Source: Deltaproteobacteria bacterium (GTDB lineage: Bacteria; Myxococcota; Kuafuiibacteriia; Kuafuiibacteriales; Kuafuiibacteriaceae). From it: a DNA stretch of 64,000 bases. The notes beneath the pieces were generated by a model. That model worked only from the letters and a program-made list of their open reading frames with translations, was not told the origin of the DNA and made no database searches. A program made the position numbers and the translations under genes. Shown here in pieces: positions 29,723 to 39,447 of this stretch. Location of the stretch: contig JADJBV010000001.1 of the NCBI GenBank assembly GCA_016703535.1, forward strand, positions 1 to 64,000, in the 5' to 3' direction. Each line of letters begins with the position of its first letter. Within the stretch, counting starts at the first letter, position 1.

Positions 29723-32700
29723 GCGGCCTCACTCGATGTCACGGGCGCAGCCTCGTCGACGCGACGAAGCTGTAGGAGTCGAAATCCGCTGACGGCGATG
29801 GCGCGCCGATCGGGCTCTGCCTCGAAGAATCCCGCCGAGATGGCCGAGGCTCCTTGAAGCAGTGGGCGGCGCATGTCGCCCAGCTCTTCGAGCGCGGTGT
29901 CTTCGTCGACGAGGCGGCGCGAGACCGCGAGCAGGTCCTCGGCCGCGATGGGCCGCGAGGCGTCTTCGGAGAAGGCAAGGCCGGTGCGGGTCGCCGCCGG
30001 GAAGGTCTTGCTGTCGAGCGCGAGCCAGAAGTTGAGCAGCGAGTCGGCGGGCTTCGCCGTCGTCCACAGCCAGTGCGGAACACCGTCGACGAGGCGCGGT
30101 TGAAGCTGCCGCGTGTAGACGGTGGTCTCGCCGCCCTTACGGCCAAGCTGCGCCCACGCGAGGATGCGGTCATCGCGGCGCCCGCCGACCTCGCGGAGCC
30201 AGCCGTTCCACGCGGCCAGCCACTCGGCGTCGATGCCGCGCTCGTTCATCAGGCGGCGCAGTCGCTGCTGATATCCCGCGATCTGCTCGATGGCGCGGTC
30301 GCCCTGCCAGGCGTTGAGCGCCGAGATCCCCTGGTAGCGGTACGCGGCCATCCAGTCGGCTTCGGCGCCGGTGCCCTGTTCGAGGCCGAGCGTGAAGTCG
30401 ATGGCGAGCGTCTTGTTGGCGATGCGCTCGCGGAGCTGCAGCTCGGCCTCGAGCTCGTCGGGCAAGAGCAGGTTCACGGTGATGGGCGCGGCACCGGTGT
30501 GTTCGTGCCACCAGTAGCGCGGCGGCGGAACGCCGAGGTCGCGCGCGAGCGCTTCGAGGTCGGGGAAGCTCGTCGCCTCTTCGATGGCGGGGTTCAAGCG
30601 GCGGTCGATGCGGCCCGCGCGCTGGATCATGCGCACCGGGTTCCAGTGGACGTCGAAGTTGATGAGCAGCGCCGCGTCTTGGAGGTTCACGCCCTCGGCG
30701 AGAACGTCGGTGGCGAAGAGCACGTCCGTGGGCTGCTTGAGCGCCTGCGTCCAGCCGTTGGTCCACAGCGCGTCGAGCTGCTGCTGTTCGAAGGCCGAAG
30801 CGCCGGGCAGGCGAGGACGCGACGGGCCGAGACGGTAGAACGGCGCGAAGGCGTGGATGACCGCATCGCGGTCTTCGGTCTCGCCGCTGACGAGGGCGCT
30901 GCGGTCTACGAGGGCGAGCACGTCCTCATGGCGAACCGCGCGCCCGACGTCGGCACCGAGCAGCCCCGTGACGATCGCCCACTCCTGACGCGAGCTTAGG
31001 CGGGCTCGCAGCACGGAGTCGACGTAGGCCAGCGTGTCGGTGAACTGAGAAAAGACGATCACCTTCTGTCCCTCGGCCCGCGCGCGCAGCAGGCGCGCCA
31101 CCAGGCGCCGCAGCTTGCCGTCGGTGACGATGCGCATCGCCCACGCCGCCGACTTTGGCCAATCGACGTCTTCGCCGCCGTTGATGAAGCGCTGCGGCCA
31201 GTCGCTCTGCGCGAAGCGGCCGAAGACGATGTCGGCGAGGCCGGGGGCTACGCGGAGCAGCGTGGCCAGATCGCGCGTGAGGTGCTCGCGCAGGTTCCAC
31301 AGACGATCGAGCTGCTCCTTGCGCTCGGACGACTTGTCGTCGTCTCGGCCGAACAGCTCGAACTGAGGCGGCGGCGGGTCGTCGCTGTCGGCGGCAGCAC
31401 GCGCGCTGTGGGCGGCGCTCCACCGCTCGAGCGGATCGTTGCCGAGCGCCTTCGCCTTGCCGCCGGTGAGCAGCGCGTCGATGCGCTCACGCGCTCCACG
31501 GGCTCACTGCGTCGACGAGGTCCGCCAGCTCGGTGGCGAGCGCCTTCTCTCGCTTCTTGTCGCCGACCTCGCGGCACAGCTCGCCTAGCTGCTTGAGCCG
31601 ATGCGCGTGCAGCGCCAGCAACCGGAGCAGGGTGATGAGGAACGCGACCGGCGATGACTCAAGGCGCTTGAGCACCAGCACGCGTTGCAAACCGACGACC
31701 GACGAGACCTCGCCCGCGTCGCGGATGCCGTCGCGAACGTCGGTCCACATGTAGACCTTGAGCGAGAGCGGCGGGGCGTCCTTGTCGGTGGCATCGCCCT
31801 CGGTCTCGAAGAGCGGAGGAAGCGCGCGAGCACGTCGCGGGTGTCGTCGTAGACGTCCTCGTAGACGAGCTTCTCAGGCGTGGCCGCGTCGGGCCGAAAG
31901 AGGAGCCGCGCGTTCGAGCCCTGCTCGCGTTCGATCTGCTTGCAGAGCGCCCGCGAGCGCTGGACGACGATGCGGTCGAGCAGCTCGCCCGCGATGCGCG
32001 CGGGCGCTTCGGCCGGAGGCTGGCCGCTCTGGATGGCGGCGCGCACAGCAGCCTGCTGCGCGGCGAGGCGCTTCTCCTGCTCCTTGAGGTAGTCGCCCAC
32101 GCGCGGCACCTGCACGCCGAACTGCAGGTCGTCGCGGAAGTCGGTCGCGTAGGGGAACTTCGCCGACGCGTCGCTGTGAATGAGCAGCGCCGCGACGTCG
32201 GCCGCACCCTTGCCCTTGGTGGCCTTCGCCACGCGCTCCTCCACATCCCTGAACACGCGCGTGCGGTACCCGTCGGGCGTGAGGTTGTCGTTGAAGAAGA
32301 GCGGCTTGCCGAACATCAGCGCCGCCTGCTGGCGCAGGTCTTCGAGGCTGTTGTTGACGGGCGTCGCAGTGAGCAGCAGCACCTTGCGGCGCAGGTCCTT
32401 GCGCGGCTGCAAACGCAAAAGGTCACGCAGTACCGTCGTGCGGCGCGCGCCGACGGAGCGGAAGTTGTGTGCCTCGTCGACGACCACGAGATCCGATAGG
32501 AGCAGGTGCTCCATGTCGCTCATGCCCGTGCGGCCGCGCGTGAGGATGTCGCTCGACGGCACGATGCGCGAGAGCTTCGAGTGCGAGATGACGCGGATGG
32601 TTGCGAGCGGAACGCCGTGCGCGGCGAGCGGCGCGATGGCCTCACGCTGCCAGGTGCTCACCACCGAGTTGGGCGAGAGCACCGTGATGCGGAACGGGTC

Positions 32701-34097
32701 GTCGGTCGCCGAGCGCTTCGTGTCGGCGAGCTGGTCCCGCCACTGGTTCGCGTAGTGAACGGCGACGGTGGTCGCGACGTAGGTCTTCCCGAGGCCCACG
32801 CCGTCGCAGAGCATCGCGCCGCCGTACTCCTCGAGCTGCGCAACGAGGCGCTGCGCGGCCTGACGCTGGTAGGCAGCGGCCTGGTACGTCTCCGTCTTCG
32901 GGTGCAGCGTGCGCTGCTGACCGACCATGCGCCCGATGTGGTCGAGCAACACGAGCCACGCCTTCTCGCGCGGGTGCACTCTTCGAGCGACGGACGCGGC
33001 GCACGGGGCGGGCGAAATGGGCATCGACGAAGGCGCGCGCTTCGCGGTCCCACTGCCGATGGGGCGCCGGCGAGAGCGAGGCCTGCGTGTCCCAATGGCC
33101 CCACGCATCGCCCGGGCGAACGTGGCCGAGCGCGAGGTGCGCGCAGAGGTGGAGCAGCATCTCGGCGACCAGCGACGCGGGCTGCTCGAGGTCGACGGCG
33201 ACGACAACGCGGTCCGCTTCGGGCACGAGGCGCGCGATGGCGCTCGCTTCGGGCGGCACGACGAAGGTGCCCTCGGGAGCGGCTGTCTTGTCGACGACGG
33301 CCCACGCAAAGGGGATGTCGAAGTGCGCCGCGAGGTGGGCGTGCAGCTCGTCCAGCGCCTCGCGCGGGCTACGCGTGAGCAGGTCGTACTGCTCCCACCA
33401 ACCGGGCTCGGGTGCGCGCGGCGTCGAGGCCGGTGCGAAGGCCGTTCACCCACAGGGCGACCGCACCCTCCGAGGTCGCCGTGCTCCAGACGGCGTCGCG
33501 GAGCGAGCTGCGCACAGGCTGGGCGGCATCGTTCGGCTTCGTCGTGTTCCAGGAGAGCGGATGGTCGCCGGTGAGCTCGGCCTCCTCGAAGCCGCCACAC
33601 CGGAGCGCGAGCCCGACGAACGCGTGGGCGGCGTCGAGCGCGAGCGCTTCCGCGGTGGTCGGGAGCGCCAGCGCGGCGATGGGCGGGACGACGTCGACGT
33701 CGGACTGGAGCCACAGGCGCGCGGTGGCAGGGCCGCTCGTGAATGGCGCGCGGATAGCGACGGCGCCCGGCTCCGAGCCAAAGAGAGCCAGTTCGAGGGC
33801 GATCGCGTGCTCGCCGAGTCGGAGCGCGAAGCGGAGCCTGTTGATGCCTGCGCGCTCGAGCCGATCCGCGATCTCTTCGGCGGTGAGGTCTTCGCGGGGC
33901 GCGCCCGTGGCCAGCGTCGCGGTGACCTTGGTGCTCGCGCCGAAGAGCAGGCTCGTGAGCGCGCGGAGATACCGGGAGGCCTCGGCCGCCGACCCGAAAC
34001 GCAGACGGACGTCGAACCGTTCGGCGCGCGCGATTTCACGCAGCGCGCTCGTCGGCTCGAGTCGTCGTTCGTTCGTGGTCAGCGTTGCCCCCGTCAT
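29716..34097 (-). pseudogene. SNF2/SF2-type helicase, DrmD-like, about 1460 residues, four frame breaks
   Basis: ATG 34097 overlaps the HTH-gene stop as ATGA. The first ~235 residues (TTNERRLEPTSALREIARAE...) are an unknown domain. Then come WWEQYDLLTRSPREALDELH and LLHLCAHLALGHV...EARAFVDAHF, reminiscent of a degenerate ImmA/IrrE metalloprotease fold. The motor follows: YGGAMLCDGVGLGKTYVATT (Walker A), LVVVDEAHNFRS, LLLTATPVNNSLEDLRQQ, KVIVFSQFTDTLAYVDS, and INFDVHWNPVRMIQRAGRID (motif VI). Breaks fall near 33420, 32985, 31820 and 31500. From 31500 to 29716 the frame is open. The C-terminal ~250 residues match no motif I know. SNF2 helicase followed directly by an adenine methylase is the class 1 DISARM arrangement. 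Confidence 0.8.
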
Positions 34098-34306
34098 CGC
34101 TTGCCCTGCTGGCCTCCTCCATCGTCTTCCTGGGCGCCTCCCGCCCGAACCCACTCGTCGATCTCGGACAGCTTGAACTTCCAGAGCCGGCCGATCCGAT
34201 GAGCCGGAAGCTTCCGCGCCTCGATCCACCGGTACACCGAGTCCTTGGCGACCCCGAGGTGCTTGGCGACGTCTTCCACCGAGGCCCAAGGCTCTGCCGT
34301 CGTCAT
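34094..34306 (-). CDS. small HTH regulator (BldC/MerR/excisionase type), 70 residues
   Basis: ATG 34306 begins MTTAEPWASVEDVAKHLGVA, followed by KDSVYRWIEARKLPAHRIGR and LWKFKLSEIDEWVRAG, the complete helix-turn-helix plus wing of the excisionase/BldC family (Pfam HTH_17). It ends in GGGQQGKR, and the stop overlaps the helicase start as ATGA. As first gene of the leftward train it is the obvious candidate for local transcriptional control. A proposed start further up (to 34453) reads a low-complexity Arg/Pro stretch and lacks support. Confidence 0.85.
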   Translation of the reverse strand: MTTAEPWASVEDVAKHLGVAKDSVYRWIEARKLPAHRIGRLWKFKLSEIDEWVRAGGAQEDDGGGQQGKR

Positions 34307-34554
34307 CGCTCCGCTCCAGGCATAGGAGGACCACTGTGCACCTGCGCACGGTACCCAGATCTGGCTCCCCCAACAAGAGTCGAGAAGAGTCGAGAAGCCC
34401 GTAGGTGCTGGTGGTCCGGCTGGCGATCGGCGGCTTCGCGGTCCCCGAGCCACCTCGTCGAGGGGCTTTGCGCCAAAAACTTCGGTGTTTCCGGGGGCTC
34501 AGGTACCTTGCCCAGAGGGCGCGGTCCGTGAATACTGAACGCGCGAACAGTATC
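34307..34554. promoter_or_regulatory. divergent promoter region between the defence operon and the TcmP/DUF5131 pair
   Basis: The 248-base gap separates genes reading outward in both directions. It contains a 10-base tandem duplication AAGAGTCGAG at 34375-34394. It also contains the arm pair ATACTG (34532-34537) and CAGTAT (34548-34553), which ends one base before the ATG at 34555 and so overlaps the ribosome-binding zone of the rightward gene. These could be operator sites for the HTH protein. No unambiguous -35/-10 boxes were found. Confidence 0.45.
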
Positions 34555-35498
34555 ATGGCGAAGACGCGAACGACATCCAAGGGCTCGACCCATCGCTTCG
34601 GCGGCGACTGGACCGACGCCAAGCTCGACGTCCTCGCCAAGTACCTGAACGCTACACGACGGCGCTGGAGGGCCAAGCCGACGCCTGAGCAGCCGTTCCG
34701 CAAGGCGTACATCGATGCGTTCGCGGGCACCGGCACGCGCACCGCGCGAGCGCGAGGGGTCGAGCGGCGCCTCCGAGACCTGCTCTTCCCCGATCTCGCC
34801 GAGGCGGCCCCGCAGAAGCTCCTCGACGGATCGGCGAAGCTCGCGCTGCAGGTGGAGCCGCGCTTCGACAAGTACATCTTCATCGAGCGCAGCCCCGAGC
34901 GCTGCCAGCAGCTCGAAGGACTCAAGGACCGAGTCTTCCAGCCTATGACGACATCGACGTTCGCCAGGCGAAGCGAACGAAGTCATCCAGAAGCTCTGAG
35001 CCGACCCCTCGAAGTGGAAGTCCCATGGCGCGGTGCTCTTCCTCGACCCCTACGGCATGCAGGTCGAGTGGCAGACCATCGAGGCCATCGCGAAGACGAA
35101 GGCGATCGACCTCTGGCTGCTCTTCCCCCTCGGTATCGGCGTCAGCCGACTGCTCACGCGCTCGGGCGAGATTCCGAAGGGCTGGCGGACGCGGCCTCGA
35201 CAAGCGCCTCGGGACGCCGACCTGGTACGACGAGTTCTACAAGGTCGAGACAAAGCCCACGCTGTTCGGCGATCACGAGGAGCAGGTCGTCAAGGCGACG
35301 AAGGACGTGATCGCGCGCTACTTCAACGACCGCCTGAAGACGATGTTCGCGGACGGCGCCGCGGAGCCGGGCGTGCTCCGGAACTCGTCGAAGAACCCGC
35401 TCTACATGCTCTGCTTCGCGGTGGGCAACGAGCAGGGCACGGCCATCGCTCTGCGCATCGCGAAGATCGCCAACCACATTCTCAAGGAGGCCCGCTGA
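34555..35498 (+). pseudogene. tcmP: three-Cys-motif partner (TcmP-like) protein, frameshifts and an in-frame TGA
   Basis: ATG 34555 (MAKTRTTSKGSTHRFGGDWT) leads into KLDVLAKYLNATRRRW, KAYIDAFAGTGTR and YIFIERSP, the start of TcmP-family proteins. These usually sit next to a three-Cys-motif or Gp37/Gp68 protein. Frame changes near 34955 and 34970 are followed by NEVIQKL, then a TGA at 34997-34999 in the frame that continues ADPSKWKSHGAVLFLDPYG. A further change near 35190 restores LDKRLGTPTWYDEFYKVET to the stop at 35498. The family function is poorly known. The gene cannot make a full-length protein as read. It overlaps the next start (TGATG). Confidence 0.7.
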
Positions 35499-36430
35499 TG
35501 GCGCTCGGCTCCGGCATCGAGTGGACTGAGTCCACCTGGAACCCCGTCACGGGGTGCAACAAGATCAGCCCCGGCTGCAAGTACTGCTACGCAGAGCGCA
35601 TGGCGGAACGACTGCAGGCGATGGGACAGCCGAACTATCGGAACGGCTTCGAGCTCACATTGCAGCCGCAGATGCTGGAGCTGCCGCTTCAGTGGAAGAA
35701 GCCGCAGACCATCTTCGTGAACTCGATGAGCGACCTGTTCCACAAGGACGTGCCGCTCGAGTACATCCAGCGCGTCTTCGACGTCATGCGCCGCGCGCAC
35801 TGGCATCGCTTCCAGGTGCTCACCAAGCGCGCGGATCGGCTCGCCGAGCTGAGCCCCGAGATCGACTGGCCCGAGAACGTGTGGATGGGCGTGAGCGTCG
35901 AGAACGCCGACTACGTCGACCGCATCGACGACCTGCGGACGACGGGCGCGCACGTGAAGTTCCTCTCGCTCGAGCCGCTCCTTGGGCCCCTGAAGAAGCT
36001 GAAGCTGAAGAACATCGACTGGGTGATCGTCGGCGGCGAGTCAGGCCATCGCGCGCGCCCCATGGACCCGGCGTGGGTCACCGACATCCGCGACCAGTGC
36101 GCAAAGGCCGGCGTCGCGTTCTTCTTCAAGCAGTGGGGCGGCAAGAAGAAAGGCCGCGGCCGGCCCCCTAGGGGAAGACCTACGACGCGAGGCACGACAC
36201 GGCGCCGACGGTTCCCGCGCCCGCGTGTCGCGGGGCCCCCGGGCGCTCCCTGCCTGTTGGGCCGAGGGGGCCAGGCCCCCCGCCCCGCCCCGAGCTTCCC
36301 CACGCCGCCCGCTGCTCGGCCCACGTGCCCGCGTGGGCCACCGCCCGGAGCGTCCGCTCGGCCATCGGCTCGGCGCCGTCGACGGCTTCGAGGGCCAGCA
36401 CCTGCTCCTGGAGGTCGGCGGCCAGCATGA
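35498..36430 (+). CDS. DUF5131 (phage Gp37/Gp68) three-Cys radical-SAM-like protein, C-terminus displaced
   Basis: ATG 35498 shares a base with the TcmP stop. The N-terminus GIEWTESTWNPVTGCNKISP is followed by GCKYCYAERMAERL, the CxxxCxxC-like cluster typical of DUF5131, then TIFVNSMSDLFHKDVP, FQVLTKRADRL, WMGVSVENADYVDRI, KFLSLEPLLGPL, NIDWVIVGGESGHRARPMDP and FFFKQWGGKKKGRG. The true family ends shortly after KQWGG with a GRxLDGRTYDxxP-like stretch. Here that stretch (GKTYDARHDTAP) lies one base out of frame after GGGG at 36171-36174, and no natural stop follows. The open frame to 36430 is therefore probably read-through into the neighbouring element. Role unknown; the Cys cluster suggests Fe-S or metal binding. 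Confidence 0.75.
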   Translation: MALGSGIEWTESTWNPVTGCNKISPGCKYCYAERMAERLQAMGQPNYRNGFELTLQPQMLELPLQWKKPQTIFVNSMSDLFHKDVPLEYIQRVFDVMRRAHWHRFQVLTKRADRLAELSPEIDWPENVWMGVSVENADYVDRIDDLRTTGAHVKFLSLEPLLGPLKKLKLKNIDWVIVGGESGHRARPMDPAWVTDIRDQCAKAGVAFFFKQWGGKKKGRGRPPRGRPTTRGTTRRRRFPRPRVAGPPGAPCLLGRGGQAPRPAPSFPTPPAARPTCPRGPPPGASARPSARRRRRLRGPAPAPGGRRPA

Positions 36431-36719
36431 GCAGGTCGAAGAGCTGCGTGACCCGGGCGCGCGTGAGCCCCAGCTTGCGCGCCAGGGCGGCCTGGTCGGC
36501 CACGAGCCCGCGCTCGATGGCGGCCTGCAGGTGGTGCGCGAGGGCGAGCTGCCGGGCGACCTTGGCGGGGCGTCGCACGGGCTCGGGCTTGTCGGGCGGC
36601 GGCGTCGGGGTGAGCTCCACGCTGCGGCTCCGGCGCCAGAAGATCGGCTCCTCGATCACCCGGTAGTCGCTCGGCGTGTTCTTCCTCGCGCCCTCGTCGC
36701 TGGTCTGCCGGTCGCTCAC
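36180..36719 (-). CDS. HTH protein downstream of the serine recombinase, about 179 residues
   Basis: GTG 36719 overlaps the recombinase stop as GTGA. The sequence reads SDRQTSDEGARKNTPSDYRV, EEPIFWRRSRSVELTPTPPP, then an HTH: VADQAALARKLGLTRARVTQ followed by LFDLLMLAADLQEQVLAL. This looks like the ParB/KorB-type HTH seen in small proteins that accompany phage serine recombinases. The last ~35 residues (GGGPGPLGPTGRERPGAPRH...) are low-complexity and overlap the DUF5131 read-through, so the real C-terminus is uncertain. Confidence 0.6.
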   Translation of the reverse strand: MSDRQTSDEGARKNTPSDYRVIEEPIFWRRSRSVELTPTPPPDKPEPVRRPAKVARQLALAHHLQAAIERGLVADQAALARKLGLTRARVTQLFDLLMLAADLQEQVLALEAVDGAEPMAERTLRAVAHAGTWAEQRAAWGSSGRGGGPGPLGPTGRERPGAPRHAGAGTVGAVSCLAS

Positions 36720-38260
36720 GCTGCCTCCTTCGTGCCCGAGGCGGCGCCGAAGTCGATCAGCTCGACGCGGCACGTGCCCTTGTCCTCGTCGACCACCACC
36801 TTGTCGATGAGCGCCCGCAGGAAGCGCCCCTGGTTGTCGGGCGACATGTTCACCCAGACCTTGGCGAAGTCGCGGAGCGCGGCGACGAACCAGGCGTGGT
36901 CCTTCCTGGCGATCTCCAGCTCGGCGGCGTCGCGCTCGAGGTCGCGGAGCTGCTGCTCGCACGCCGCGAGACGGTCAGCCTCGACGCCGAGCTTCTGCTC
37001 GACGAGCTCACGCGCACGCCCGTCGAGGCGCACCAACTCCTCGGTGAGCCTCGAGGCGGTCGCCGAAGACTCGGCGATCTTCGTCGCCAGCTCCGCGCGC
37101 AGCTTGCCGAAGTCCTCGCCCTTGCCGGCGGTGAGCGTCTCGAGGTGCTTCGCGACGCGCTCGGCCAGCGAGCCGTCGGCGGTCGCGTTCGAGATGCGGG
37201 CGACGACGAACTCCTCGAGCGCGGCGGCGGGCAGCGGCCTTCCGGCGCACTGGTCCTTGCCGTACTTCTCGCGCCGCGAACACCGGTAGTACCTGTGCGT
37301 CTTCCCGGTGGAGGGCTTCGTCGTCGAGCCCGGGCACATCATCTCGCCGCAGAGCGCGCAGCGCACGAGGCTGCGCAGGACGTAGTCGGGGTTCGTGCCG
37401 GTCCACCGCACCACGCGGCTCGTGCCCACGAGGATGGCCTGGGCGGCGCGGTAGGTGGACTCCTCGATCAGCGGCGGGTGCTCGCCGGGGTGCAGCTCGT
37501 CGCCGTACATCATGAAGCCCGCGTAGATCGGGCTCTTGAGGATGCGGCCGATGCCCTCCTTCGACCACGCGAGCTTCTTGGTGACCTTGGAGCCGCGCGG
37601 CAGGAGCATCCGCTCGTTCAGCAGGTGCGCCACCTTCGCCTGCTGGCGGTGCATCAGGAACAGGTCGAAGGCCTCGCGGACGACGCGCGCCTCGAGCTCG
37701 TTGACGAGGAGCTTCTTGTCCTTCACCGAGTAGCCGTAGGGCACCGGCCCGCCCGTCCACTTCCCCTTGCGACGGGCGCCGGCGATCTTGTCGCGGGTGC
37801 GCTCGCTGATCATCTCGCGTTCGAACTCGGCGAAGGACATCAACATGTTCATCGTCAGCCGGCCCATCGCGTCGGCCGTCGAGAAGTTCTGCGTCACCGA
37901 GACGAACGAGGCGCCCGCCGCTCCGAGGCGCTCCATCACCTTCACGAAGTCGAGGAGCGAGCGCGAGAGGCGGTCGACCTTGTAGACGACGATGACGTCG
38001 ACCTTGCCCGCCTCGACGTCGGCCATCAGGCGCGTGAACGCGGGGCGGTCGATGTTCGCGCCCGTGAAGCCGCCGTCGTCGTAGCGCTCGTCGACGAGCT
38101 TCCAGCCCGGCTGGCGCTGGATGTACGCGAGGCAGGACTCGCGCTGGGAGTCGAGGGAGTTGAACTCCTGCTCGAGACCCATCGTCGTCGACTTGCGCGT
38201 GTAGATGGCGACGCGCCTCGTCTCGGGCTCGACGCTGCTCCTGGTGGGGCGCCGGCTCAT
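36716..38260 (-). CDS. large serine recombinase, 514 residues
   Basis: The resolvase-type catalytic domain starts at ETRRVAIYTRKS with nucleophile Ser24, then SLDSQRESC, DGGFTGANIDRPAFTRLM, VDVIVVYKVDRLSRSLLDFV, and FAEFEREMISERTRDKI at the long E-helix. The recombinase domain follows (YGYSVKDKKLLVNELEARVV, GRILKSPIYAGFMMYGDE). Next is a zinc ribbon (RCALCGEMMCPG ... YYRCSRREKYGKDQCAG), a coiled-coil (about residues 395-470) and a C-terminal strand pair. All domains are complete. Such enzymes integrate and excise phages and mobile islands. It marks the left end of the phage-like element and may have mobilised the adjoining defence island. Confidence 0.92.
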   Translation of the reverse strand: MSRRPTRSSVEPETRRVAIYTRKSTTMGLEQEFNSLDSQRESCLAYIQRQPGWKLVDERYDDGGFTGANIDRPAFTRLMADVEAGKVDVIVVYKVDRLSRSLLDFVKVMERLGAAGASFVSVTQNFSTADAMGRLTMNMLMSFAEFEREMISERTRDKIAGARRKGKWTGGPVPYGYSVKDKKLLVNELEARVVREAFDLFLMHRQQAKVAHLLNERMLLPRGSKVTKKLAWSKEGIGRILKSPIYAGFMMYGDELHPGEHPPLIEESTYRAAQAILVGTSRVVRWTGTNPDYVLRSLVRCALCGEMMCPGSTTKPSTGKTHRYYRCSRREKYGKDQCAGRPLPAAALEEFVVARISNATADGSLAERVAKHLETLTAGKGEDFGKLRAELATKIAESSATASRLTEELVRLDGRARELVEQKLGVEADRLAACEQQLRDLERDAAELEIARKDHAWFVAALRDFAKVWVNMSPDNQGRFLRALIDKVVVDEDKGTCRVELIDFGAASGTKEAA

Positions 38261-38435
38261 CGCTCCTCCGGCGCGGTCGCGACGGGCGCGGGCTCGGCCG
38301 GCTTTGCCTCTCGCTTCTCGGCGAGGGCGACGAGCCGCTCGAGGTTCTGGTTCAGGCGCGCCAGCTCGCGCACGAGCGACGGCATCGTCGCTTCGTAGAA
38401 CGTCTGGCCCATGCGGGTGCGGAAGAAGTCGCTGC

Positions 38436-38439
<4 letters not shown>
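38257..38439 (-). CDS. small helical protein upstream of the recombinase, 60 residues
   Basis: ATG 38439 begins MSSDFFRTRMGQTFYEATMP, then LVRELARLNQNLERLVALAE, a heptad-like helix, and an Ala/Pro tail. Its stop overlaps the recombinase ATG (38260), and its start overlaps the DUF2924 gene stop. Short helical proteins in this slot often accompany phage recombinases. The function is not known to me. Confidence 0.65.
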
Positions 38440-39017
<578 letters not shown>

Positions 39018-39118
39018 CGTGTCTCCGTGGTTCGCGGGAGCGCCATGCCCACGCGCCTGGGGCATGACGGCTTCTTCCCCCGTGGAAGACAAGGCGAGAG
39101 CCTGGGAGAGCGACGACC

Positions 39119-39304
39119 TCACGACGCACCTCCGCTCGCGGCTTCGCGTCGTGCGCGGCGCTCGCGCCGCCACATGTCGAGCAGTGTCACGGCGAGGACG
39201 GAGGCGGCCTCGTCGAGGCGGCGCTCACGGTCGGCGTGGCGCTCCTCGGCGCTCTCGGTGGCAGGTGCGGCCGCGCTCGCGGGCGGCGTCGGGATCGCGT
39301 TCAT
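39119..39304 (-). CDS. small hypothetical protein, 61 residues
   Basis: ATG 39304 (MNAIPTPPASAAAPATESAE) leads to ERRLDEAASVLAVTLLDMWR and a basic end (RRERRARREAASGGAS). It heads the leftward recombinase operon, with the operator-like palindrome 86 bases upstream. The amphipathic helix in the middle is its only structural hint. Confidence 0.5.
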   Translation of the reverse strand: MNAIPTPPASAAAPATESAEERHADRERRLDEAASVLAVTLLDMWRRERRARREAASGGAS

Positions 39305-39389
39305 GGGACGGGAAACGCGGTCCCGATGGGCGCGGTGGGACAGGGAGATCATCCGCTGCCTGATGATCCCTCTTGCGCCCGGTGTGCAG

Positions 39390-39409
39390 TGTGCAGTATC
39401 TACTGCACA
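39390..39409. promoter_or_regulatory. 20-bp perfect palindrome, likely operator of the XRE switch
   Basis: TGTGCAGTATCTACTGCACA is a full inverted repeat with 9-base arms and a TC centre. The left half-site GTGCAGT is also present as an abutting direct copy at 39384-39390. It sits between the leftward recombinase operon and the rightward XRE gene, 39 bases before the XRE start. This is where a dimeric repressor would act on both directions. Confidence 0.7.
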
Positions 39410-39414
39410 ACACC

Positions 39415-39435
39415 TCCCGGGCATGCCGCCCGGGA
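39415..39435 (+). promoter_or_regulatory. stem-loop in the XRE gene leader
   Basis: TCCCGGGC-ATGCC-GCCCGGGA forms an 8-bp perfect stem with a 5-base loop, ending 12 bases before the ATG at 39448. It could mask the ribosome-binding site or act as a second protein-binding site. There is no T-run, so it is not a typical terminator. Confidence 0.5.
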
Positions 39436-39447
39436 CGAGCGAGCGAC

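Noticed and set aside
34997..34999. Selenocysteine at the in-frame TGA of the TcmP-like gene
   Set aside because: Other frame breaks lie within 50 bases on one side, no SECIS-like hairpin was seen, and a point mutation or read error is simpler.
36896..38398. 500-codon rightward frame opposite the serine recombinase
   Set aside because: Antisense shadow of a complete recombinase.
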